NCBI GenBank assembly: GCA_936440205.1
Contig: OW387149.1
Coordinates: forward strand, 8,390,114 to 8,454,113
DNA: 64,000 nucleotides
From: Lepidonotus clava
Lineage: Eukaryota; Annelida; Polychaeta; Phyllodocida; Polynoidae
Direction of reading: 5' to 3'
Positions within the stretch are counted from its first letter, which is position 1; every line of letters begins with the position of its first letter. Positions 24,352-36,300 of the stretch are shown one piece after another. The notes under the pieces are model-generated. The model was not told where the DNA came from. It searched no databases and saw nothing but the letters and a program-made list of their open reading frames with translations. Both the position numbers and the translations under genes were made by a program.

Positions 24352-27300
24352 AAAATAAATAGATAAATAAATAAATAAATAAATAAATAAATATTAAAAA
24401 AAACAAACAAAAAAAAAAACAGGAGATTTCCTCGTTAAAAAGGAGATTCGGCACATGTGTGTTTAGAGCAACAGTCCGGGAGCTTGCAATGAAGTGAAAG
24501 ATGAATAAAAAGCCTGAATGCATGACTAGGCTCCTGAATTACATGTATAACTAGCGCCAGGGAAACAGATCTAGAACAATGGTTCAGACTCACAATATGG
24601 CTTCCCCCTATAGAACCTGACAGCAGTAAAGGTGACTGCAGGATGTCATTGTAATTAAATGCTACAGGCTGTCATTTCACTGAACCTTCCCTCTCTGGAA
24701 TGCCACATTATTGTTATATGTGACCCCACATCACATAGTAGGGAATATGTTGCAGATCTAGAATAAGAGCTTTTGATCAAATAGAGGAAGGGAAATCTTG
24801 TCCCACAAAATGTTGAACAGATTATGTCTATATCATTCTTAGAACTAACAAGTCCCTTCAGGATTCGAACCCACATCATATAAATTTGGAGGGTGTTGAA
24901 GCCACAAAGAAAATGAGAGCAGAACTAAAATAATGGTGTCATGACCTAATTTGCTGGTTCCCACAGGTCCTTTAAAAAGCTGTTTAACAAATCAGCAACC
25001 AAATGGACTGGCTTGTAACTGACTATTTCACTGGTTCTTGGTATGGCCTAAAGGAAGTTCATTGTATAGACTGTTACATGTGAAAGGTAATCATTTTAGA
25101 AGTAGTAGGTTAAAGATATGGATGTTCAAAGATAGCATACCCAACATCATGATTCTTGGAAAATCACTTTAGAGATATGAACTGCACTGTTCTTCATAGC
25201 AATGGAAAACTGTCTAGTCTTTATAACCCTGTCACCTGACGGAAAACATGTCTACTTTTTCATCATGTCATTGCTGTAGAAAATCATTTTGGACATTTTT
25301 TGCCTTGTTTTGCTATTTTCTCACATTTGATGTGAACGACTTATGCCTTATTTAGTGGTTCAGGTCACATATGCCACGAGAGCTGCTAACCATAGATCTG
25401 AATGACAAACGTCGCTAATATTCACTCTATAATTGCTGTGAATTTCTATCTGTTGCCAGGACTTAATAAAGGGAGAGACATTGTTGGACAGACAATGATA
25501 TAACAATTGAGAATGCTACTGTTAAGCAAATATCTTGCATAAAAATTCTCTCACTTAAAATGCTCCGATTGAGCAGAAATTCACAAGGGTTTTAGATCTG
25601 AATATCTTGTTCATAAAACAGTGAATCTCTGCTGTAATACAGTGTTTGTTTTGTTACCTATAAAACAGTTTATATGCGATGGCCAACTGCAACAAAATAA
25701 TTGAAAAATGATAGAAAAGTTTTTGTTCAAAATGGCAGTACGTGGGTGAAATCTCGTTTCAGAGCCATTGTGCTATGTGCTGTAGCTCTCAACAAAGCTG
25801 TCAGGATATACATTTTTTAAGCATATTGGTAAGATCTTTCCCTCCCGCCCATCATATAAAACATGTATTTGTATATGTTTTCTGAACTATTGTTCATGTC
25901 ATTTAGTCATTCATTAATTTTCTCCTGTCCACCCAGAAATGAGAAAAACATCCCTCAGTTTTTCTTAAATAAGGATGCAAATATTTTATAATGAAATCCA
26001 TTCATCTATTTATTCATTCTTACATTCATTTCTCGTCAATGCTGCTATGTCTGCATTTAAACTAAAAATGTTGTGCTATGTATATAATTTTCTTATGGTC
26101 TACTGTAAACTAAACTGATTATATTAATTACTTGCTGTAAGCATGGACATATAGACCTTGTACACACAGGGTCACTTGACCAGATTTTGGTGATCACCAC
26201 GTGGTTACCACACCCATGTGGCTATCGAATATATACATGATTTTAAGAAAACAATAATTGCTAATTATCATTTGAGGAGTTCTCTATTGATGAAATAGAC
26301 AGAAATCTTCATCATAAATCCTATAGAATTATCAATAATGATGAATTTAAATTGATCACCAACATGGCGGCCATCTCAATTTAGGAGATGTGATGTCATG
26401 TGCACAACAACTAAATAATGTTATGTATCACTATGCTGTAAGGCTGTAAGGCTTTATGATGTGATATATCCATAATCCATGACTTGGTTTGGAATCACAC
26501 CTGATTAGATGTTTTAAGACGTAACCATGACTATTTAAGAACTCAAAATAAGCTTAAGTGGCCAAACGATTTTCCCACTTTTCTGTTTAACCAATTAACC
26601 TTAATTTGCCTCTGCCAAAAAATGTTCCTGGTAAAGTTTGTGGGCCCAGGTAAATAAGGTGGCAAGACCTCTGCTTGGTGAGTGGAGAGTGGGGAGGGAG
26701 AGTGAAGGGCTTGGCCAATTAGGGTGATTGGTGCACACGTGGGAGGGAGGATGATGGATTGATGGAAGAGCAAGGGGCTGGTAAGTGAGCTGCCACATTG
26801 AGTTACCCCCTCCGAGAAGATGATGGGGACTAATCCACTATAACAGCCAGGAAGAAAATGACACTCATTTTCTCAATCCAATTCTACTGACTTAGAAGTG
26901 CAATTGCAATTTAACACCAGTATTTCAAAAAGGGGGCATTCCTGTAGATCTAGAGCTTCTCTTGGAATTAGCAAATTGGGGAAATTAGTGAAATTTGAGA
27001 ACAGTTTTGGTTTGAGGATACTTTTGAATGGGCCTTAATTATGGGAGAAGTAATCTTTTGGAATGTCTAAGCGTTAAGGCCTGGCAACATTGCCCAATTT
27101 ATGTCTACTAGAGTGGTGTGCACAGCTATAGATGGTGCCAGGACCCTTAACAATCTAGACTTATTCAAGAAAATGTACCTGGTTATAGGATAAGAGTGAG
27201 TAGTCATAGACTCAATCCATTTATATAACTTATTCAAAGACATACCCACTTAAGACCCACTTAATTATTTCACAGCTCAAGATCTGAGATTCTGAGACCG

Positions 27301-30300
27301 TCGTGGAAAATGTCAAGACTTTAGTCATAACCCCCTGCCTTACAATTGGCAACTCAATTGGCAATCAGGTTGAGTTGGTTAGTGTACATGGAGCTTGAAG
27401 GGCCATACCCTCTAACACATTTGTGCAGCATTGACACATATATCAACACAAATTGGTGGGATATGTTAGCTTTCTATTGATTTGTGCACCGATTCATGTG
27501 CCAATGTTGAATGGCTATGCATTGCTAATTCAGAGTTGGCCGACAACTGCACTGATGACCACGCTTACGACCACTCCGAAAACCACGCTGACAACCACGC
27601 TGACAACCACACCATCAATCATGCCAACAACAACACCAACAACCACACCGACAACCATTCCAACAACCACACCGACCTATATTAAGCATGTTTGATAATT
27701 TGACACCAAAGGCGACGGCGACAGCTGACAGCGGTCGGTCAGCATTGGCATTGGTGTTGGCCGTCTATTTTGTCAGTGAGTGTGCATGGAGCTTTATAGG
27801 GCCATACCCACTAGGGGATTATCCCTGAGTCGGCCGACAGATCGCTGTTAACTCGGCCGATTCTGCCCTTAGAATCGGCTGACTTTACCGGTGATTCTGA
27901 TTAAACCAGCACATTCCAATATACTATACTAACAGGGGACTGTTAGAATTGGCCAATTCTAACAGTCGCTCGTTGCCCGTCGCCGTTAAAGTTGCTTAGT
28001 GGGTATGGGGCTTTAGCTATGTGCAGGGAAGCACTGTTAAGTGTCCCTGAGGTGATTAACTCAGCAGAATGGACAGACACTGATTTAGACTATTTTTAAA
28101 GCCCTAAATCCCTAGCCACATTGCCAAAGGAACTCAACTCTACAGTGTAATTGAGTTAGGTTAAATTGGGTGGTGTCATAGAGTATGGCTTGCAGCTAGG
28201 ACAAAAGTCTAAGTATAGCCTAAAGGCCTTATTTCACATACAGAATGTGGGCGCTGCCGAAATTGAGCTAATCCATGGAAACGTTCTATATTGGGACCTT
28301 CAACTTTCAGCGCAAAAATGCCGCCAAAAGTACAATATTGGCCATAGAAAGTGACATATCGGCCGCAGAAAGTGCCAGAGGGGACTTTTGCAGGGTGGGT
28401 CCAGGTTTGAATTACAGAAGTGTCTCTTGGATCATCTATCCTTGCCATCTTTCTCATTCCCATAGAGTTAATCACTGTTTTTGTACAAGTGAAAAATGTG
28501 AGCTGGTCCTGAAATAGCTGGGATACGTTAGCCCCATACCCACTACCGGTAGGCGACTTTGCCGTCCCCGGGCGCCGGGTGACTGGGAAAATCGCCGGCA
28601 AAGTCGCTGGGAAACTCAGGATCGCTGGGCGACTCCCTGTTAGTATGGTGCAGTTCTGGACGGCGGGCGACGTGATCGCTGGCAAAATCGCCAGCAAAAT
28701 ATCAAACTTGCTTGATTTTGCGACGACTTGCGACGACAACGGCTGTTTTTCCCGTCGCCTGGCATCAGTAAAATCGCCTAGTGGGTATGGCCCTTTAAAG
28801 TGGACCATAAACTTTAACAATCATCATCATCATGATCTGATGGGCTTCATATCTTGTGAAGCCACAGATGTAAGGATGGCGAGTCGGATTGTTTCTATCT
28901 ATAAGATCAAGGTCCATATCTTTGTAACTAATTTGGCTATATCTTTGTAACTAATTTGGATATCCAGGGTCATTTTGATTCTGTTTATTATGAATAAAAA
29001 TTACACCTGATAATCCCTCTTTGAGATTATTTTGCAGTAACAGTACATTCATACACACGTATACAGCGCTTTTTTCTTCTTGTCAAGTTTGGTCTCCACT
29101 GGAAGGGGGTTGGGGGTTGGCGGGTTGGGCGGGTTGTCTGGATGTCAGGACCCTCTGGATCCATCCCTGAGCCTCAACATGTCGTATTGTAACATGTATT
29201 CGAGTTCATGGCAGCAACATTCATGTTGTGCTCACGTGCATGTACTGCATTTGGGGTCCAATTAATCTTGTCAGGCATCTCATATAAAAATGTTTATTGG
29301 AAGGTTACGTCTCATTTAAATCCTTATTTTACCTAGTTTTTTCTTTCTTTTTCTTTTTGTTTTACTTTTGAGAGATCAGGAAGTGGTCATGTCATGCAAT
29401 ATAACTCAATGCTATCTAATAAACAATGTTTTCTCACGACAGCATTGATTAATGTGTTTGCATTGTAAAGTTTTTTCAAGCCAAATAACATTATTAAAAA
29501 CTAGGGATAGTGAGTTTGGAACAATGATATCAAATTGGAAACGAAGACACAACTGACATGTCTTTTTTCAAGCCAAATGCTGTTACAAAAACTCGGGATA
29601 TTCAATTTGGAACATTGATGTCCAATTAGAAACAAAAGGACATCTGATATGAGTCGTGTTCAAACACTAAATCACTGCCCATCTAAAAACAGACAATGGA
29701 AAACGACAATGGGGCTGCAAGAAACCATAGGTAAGCTAATACTTATTGGCAATTGATTTTTTGGTGGATATTTAATTTCAATGTTCAAGTGTAAATATCT
29801 TACAGGCTGGTGAGCTGAGAGGTTAGGTCTCTTTCTTTGTTAGGGGCTGTCCATTAATGATGATGCCCACAAGTGGGTGGGTGAGTGGGTCTAACAGTGT
29901 GACACTGCCTGAAAACGGGCCTTACTTCATGTTTAGATTTGAAAATTAAGTGTGACAAGGGGGTGGGTGGGTCCTAAAATTTACCTTGAAAAAGCATGAC
30001 ATCATTAATTTATGGACAGCCCCTTATCAAACCAACAATAGTGTAGCAAGCAAGGATTGGTAATTCGTGTCATTTTGACACGAACATCATCAAGCTGGCA
30101 CCCCTTATAAGAGTCAAACCAATACAAACAATATAACTGGCCTTCTCTTTGAGTCTTTTTGAAAACATGAATAGAGAGTATGAAATCATGAACGGCCAGG
30201 ATTGTAACAGTTTGCACATGTACAGCCTTTCATAACATCAATGATACCCCAAAAAGTGCATAATCAACAGTTGGACTTAATCTTAAGCCACATACCAACT

Positions 30301-33300
30301 AGGCAATTCTGATCAAGCTGGCTGACTGATTGGTGCTAAAGTTTGCCAATTCTACAAGAAGAATCGTCTGACTTTATGACCGATCCATATCAAACAAGTA
30401 CATTTCAATATTGCATACTAATTGGTGATCTGAATTGGTGTAAAAATCGGCCGATTATCTTGATAAAATCATGCAATTTTAGGGCTGATGAGTTGGCTTA
30501 CTTGGTCAAAATCACTTAGTGGATATGAGGCTCTAGTGTAACTATAACTGTTTTAGACTAGTCCAAAAACGCTCAGGACTAACTGTTTCCTATCCTCAAC
30601 AGCTAAGACCCAGAATGTGCAGTAATGGTGTTTCAAACTGTCAACATGTGCCCATACTGGGCCTAATCTGTTAAAGGTTTCACACTTTACGTAATGGCTG
30701 GACGGGTGCTGGTGTATGCAGAGTGATCCAGAAGGTCCTAGGTACTGCTGGGTATGAGATAAATTTATACCTGTGGCCCATTGCAGGACCCTTAACATCA
30801 ATTGGTTTGTTAACAATCAGTTATGTCATTGTGCAAACTTATTGCTGTTGGCCCCATTTCTAACATAAGGTATGACTCCTGTTTTTTAGCTGAACATTCT
30901 AGCATATATAGATATGCATTGTGCAAATGTATGAGAGTTTACAGGATTCAAATTGATACGACAGAATGTCAGCCATATTCCACATACCGATTTTGATGCC
31001 GCCGATTTTGCATTTGGTCGATTTTCTCCATTGAAACAGAATCATCACTGTTAAGTCATTGTTGCTATGCATATGCTCTTAAGATGATCTTAAAGTTATT
31101 GCTATTAGAATCAGATTGTTCTGCAGGTATTTTGGGAGTTAAACAAGGGTCTATTAGGGATATTATATTATTTCTGTCCTTACCCAAGAATGAGTGTTCC
31201 TCTCCCACCACTGCGTCTACAGGCATGTTTCGTACGACCACTCGTGCTGCGGTGTACTCCGGTCGGTATGGACTACCCCGCACAGGTACATTGTTGTAGG
31301 TTATTTCAATGATATAAAAACCTAAAATAAGACATATCTTATTAATCAATTATATTGATAAAATGTGGACTTGTACCAGAGAATGAAGGATTTTTTTTAT
31401 ATGTTTTGCTATACGAATAGAGGAAATATATTAATCAGTCTACAAACTTGAAGTAGGAGAGAATACTAATCAGAGTCAGATAAGTCAGCAAGCAACAAAG
31501 AACACAATTATAACAGTCCGCTAGCACAAAATAATTTGGTCTATAGTTTCATTATAATTACCAATATCTAACAATACTCTGTTTCTATGTTGATACAGCA
31601 TAGAAATTTAATGACTCGGCAATATTAATAGTGTAAAAAATTCCCATGAAATTAGATCAAATATATATTTAGGGTGTGTCATTTTTTAAATTTTTTTTCA
31701 GTCTTTTTAAAGGGGGGTGGGCTTGTGCATCGGATAAGCACCGTCTTTTCCATCTCCAAAGATTCGTTCATTGAACTATTTAGATAAAACTAGGGTGGTC
31801 CTGATATATCTGAAAGATTTCCGAGCTGATGTTAAACTAACAATCATCATAATCTTTTTTTAAATTTGTGTAATTAATGAAAGGCTCCTTTTTTACTTAT
31901 GTACTTAATTAAAGGCCCCTTTTTAACTTATGTACTTTATGAAAGGCCCCTTCTTTAATGTATGTACTTAATGAAAGGCCCCTTACCTGGATCAGGAGGT
32001 ACATAGCTGACTTCAACAATGTGTCCATCTGTTGTTATTTTAGGTTCCACGTTTATCCCACCAGGACCTGAGTGACAAGAAACATGAAAATGATTAAATC
32101 CATTATGCGTTAACACATTAACTATTTATAACCATTCAGGTTTGTTGAAGTGACTCTACCTAGACCCTGAGCAGATATAGTCATGTGACCACATTTTTGT
32201 AATCATCATGTGCTCATCACCACCACGTAAATAAATTCAAAAGTTATACGGTGCGGTATTCTATCATATATGATCAGAAATCAGCTATGGCAGGGTGTCC
32301 ACATCTTTTCAGAAATCATAATAAGACCTAGATAGGATTTTACAATACCTTTTCGGATCAAAATCCCTGCTATAAAAGTGGTCTCTGGCATCAAACCCCA
32401 GACCCACACTCACCTGTGATGACTATATCGAGAGGCTTATCCGGGTATGAAGATGTATCCAGTCTGAATCGGGTAATGTGATTTTGTCGGCCGGACCGCA
32501 ATCCCTCCCCGCTCACTCGCACTTCACCTACACTCTCTGCCTCCACCACAAAGGGAGAACCTGAAGCAACAAAAATACTTAATTTTAAAAATAGTCAGTT
32601 TTATTTTTTCACTTGGTTGTGTAATTTTTGTGTTTTATCACCTGCACTGCCAACGAGCGGTGCATACAGAGGCCAGTGTGTACTGTGGCGCTATACGTAC
32701 CACTCCTTGTTTCCAGTGATTTAACAAAGTTTTTAATGTTTTTTGGGTGATAAGATTTAGAAGACCCTTTGGGGTCATGCTTGGGTGTCTGTATGACCCA
32801 TGGGGATCCTACAAGCCTCGGGCTTCGTCCTCAGCAGGTATGAACCCCGCGGAATCATAGAGACGCCCTCTGACAACCCCGGCGGGTCTTCTTAATATCA
32901 ATGGTAACCAGAGTGATGGCTGTATTCAGTGAAAGATGAAGGCAAAAGGCATTGTATTTCCATTTTAAAAAGAAGAAAAATGTATTATCTGAAGACAATG
33001 GCCTTTTGTGTGCAATGAAAATAGAAAAAGTAGAACAAATCAAATAGAAAAATAAGTATTAACAATAGGGAAATAATTGTTAACCTTGAGGCAAACACAA
33101 CAGTTTTTACAATGGAAAAGAAAGGAATTAGAAAATTAAATTTTGCTGTAGGCCAATACTGGAGTGAACGGCACCTTTTCTTAATGACTGCAAATAAGAG
33201 ATGCATTAAAGGTAAATACAAGCCACCACTGCAGCACCACCTAATGTGGTTGTATTCTTAATGCAGGATTTCTTGGAAATTTCAGTTAAAGGTAAAGGAA

Positions 33301-36300
33301 CATTTTAGGAATGATAAATGTGCATGATTGTATGAATGTAAAGAACAACATATTTTTGCAGAAAATAATCATGCAAATGTAGTTCATTGAGCAGTTTTTC
33401 TTCATTTTTCCCTACTTTCAGGAATGAATAAGATTTTCCGCGATGACATAAGGTTTTCTTTGGCCTAAAATACTCATTGTGGTCCTACCCACACATTTTC
33501 AGCATTTAATATCTATTTTTGGATATTGAAAAATGTACTTTATTCAGATGCATATATTATCTAAATTAGATATCTAAAATTGATATGGTGTCCTCAGATT
33601 TTTAAAGTTTCTTCATACTCATCATACCTCTCTCTAACCACCCCATGGGTTTCAGAATTCCAGACACCTGTATTAACCTTTAGATGAATTTTACTGTAAC
33701 ATAATGTTTAACTTTTCCTTCCAAACATGACCAAATGAAGGATCATTTATAAGCCAAGTGCAATAAGGTTTCCCTTACCAGTTGCAATAACAAGCTCAAA
33801 CACCTCCGCTTTGTAGGAAAATAGACTGTTCAAATGAATACAGATTTAAAGTTATGAGGATCTCATGTTATCTATTACACTTCATTAAGTCTCAGGTATT
33901 CAAGATCCTGTTTCTGGTCTTTTTACTAAGTTTGTGTTTGAATATCCAGTTATGACTTTATTAAGATGGTGGACTTGAGCTCAAGAAGGTCTTCTCGGGA
34001 AAATCTGTCTTATTAATACACTGATTGTACCTCAGCTTTCAATAAAATAAGTTTAAAAGAAATCTCATAATCTAAAGCCCAATACCCACTGGCGATTCTT
34101 ACACAGTAGGCTGACTTGAGCCCCATAACCACTAGACGATTTTACCGGCAATGGGCAACTGGGAGAATTGGCCGATTCTTATGATCACCTGTCAGTACAG
34201 TATAATTATTATATTGAAATGTGCATGTTTGATCTGATTTGATGTTAGAATCGGCCGATTCTGTGAGAATAATTGCCCGATTCTAGTCGGCCGACTTAAG
34301 CCCATATTCCACTGTGCGGCGTTTTGCTTGCGGTGGGCAATTAAGTAGCGGTGTTTGGCCCCACCGCTAGTAAAACTGGTCACCGCAAGGTGGAATATAC
34401 AAATTGCTTGCGGTGGTTCTAGTGGTGGTGCTTGCATTGACCCAACGCTAGCACCACCGCAAATGATTTGATCTTCTTTTATATGATTAAAGATTTTTTT
34501 TTTGACTTTTTAAAAATTTTATTATGATTTTTATGATTTTTTTTTAAATTTTTTATTTATATTCTATAATTATTTTATAAAGTTTTCTTTTGACTGCTTG
34601 TGGTGGCAGAAACGAACATGTTCATTTCCTCACAGTAAATAGCTTGCGGTGGCAGCTTAGCCCACCGCAAGTACCACCGCACCGCAAAGTGGAATATGGC
34701 CTTTAGGCAAAATCGTCTAGTGGGTATGGGGCTCAAAAGGCAATAAAATCAGCCAATTTTAAGTCTAGTATCATCCGACTCTAGATCAAACACACATATT
34801 TCAATATGGTATACTTACAGGCGATCATAGGAATTGGCCGATTCTCCCAATCGCCAGTCGCAGTTAAAGTCGCCTAGTGGGTATGGGGTTTAATGAAGTT
34901 GTTTGTCTGAACATTTTTCTCATTACCACTCATTATGGTTATTTAAGTCTTATAGGGTTATTCTCTTAATTAATGTTGAAGCTAATCGATGCCTGATAAG
35001 ATATTGGAGGATGCAAAACATAAGATTCAAGCCTTGCAAACTGTCGCAATACTGATGTTTGCAAAGGTACTAATTAAGAAAAGAAACTAATGATTGCTGA
35101 CTCATTTATGGATACTACACAATATTTCCAAATTAGGAGTATATGCATAATCAGGAACAACGTTAAAAGTTATAATTGTTAAACCTATAATTGTTAAACC
35201 TATCTCATAACATGAGGATAGATAGGGGCCTTCCAGTAATTACCTTCCCATGAAAGGAGGGGGTTTGTGTCACTTAATTATAAAGTTATACTCTGGCCAT
35301 GATTATATACAAGCGGGGGTATGGATGGGGGGTCCCATGTCGTATGTTGAATTTATCATTCATCATGTATTGAAAAACAAACAGAAAAATACAATCTATA
35401 GGGGATAATCACAAACCGATGGTGAAGCCTGAGATTTGTATGATCCCCAATGTCTTACAGCCACCTAAGGATGACAACCGTGGTTTTTCTATATTTAATC
35501 ACTCAAGCATTATTCAAACAATGCTAAGACAACTTAGAATGAGTATCGGGCCTCTCAATATGTACCACCCACAGGCTAAGGAAATTCCTTTATTATTCTG
35601 GTCGTCAGAGGTCCACAAACTTCCATAGGTTGTTCACACTGTTATGATACATTTTAAGTTTTCAAACCAATATGAAAATGGGACAAAATGATAATTTTCT
35701 AAGGGAATATTTTCAATATAACTACCCAAATACCTGGGCGTCAGGAGGACTACCAGAAATCAATTTCTTGTTGTCCACACCAATATTTGGTCGTCGAGAA
35801 CACATGGACACGCAGTTTTTCCTAGCCTGACCCATAATGCGCACCGGCCATCGGCCGTGTGCATGGGTGATAACAACATACATGTAAAACAGAACCGGTT
35901 CTCAGTAGAGAGGCTCAGGCAAAGTGCTAGCTTTGGGTATACCTTTTAGCTTATAGATATAGGTGCTGAGCTGTGATGACGTTGCTATACAAATGTATAT
36001 TTAGGCAGTGCCTCATAAGTGTAAGAGGGAAGAGGCGACACAATCAAAGCCATTGGGATATAGAGTCCTTGCACATTAGTGTCGTATGGTGAATTATCGC
36101 ACAAGACACCGACCGAATTTATTTCCTGTCCATAAGCTCAGTGCTGGAAGTTTCTGTGTCCCTTAAATGTTATTCTCAGAGAAAGATGAATAACTATAGG
36201 TAGCCTGGGCCCATAACTACAACTTATGAGAGAGAGCACTTATAAAATATGGGAGAGAAAATCCAGGAAGTTGACAGTCTGGCAGCAGAAGCTATAATGT

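Noticed and set aside
24230-24523. Phe/Ile/Tyr/Leu-rich 97-codon frame
   Set aside because: Translation of an (AAAT)n microsatellite.
24855-24890. tRNA-like B box on the minus strand
   Set aside because: The B box is good, but there is no A box at proper distance and no fold. Kept only as a possible SINE fragment.
27453-27695. Thr-rich and Asn/His-rich frames
   Set aside because: They are readings of a 12-bp minisatellite in two phases.
28209-28820. 203-codon open frame on the minus strand
   Set aside because: It runs through a family-A MITE and another repeat-like segment, has no protein motif and no splice or promoter support. Its length comes from the locally GC-rich MITE.
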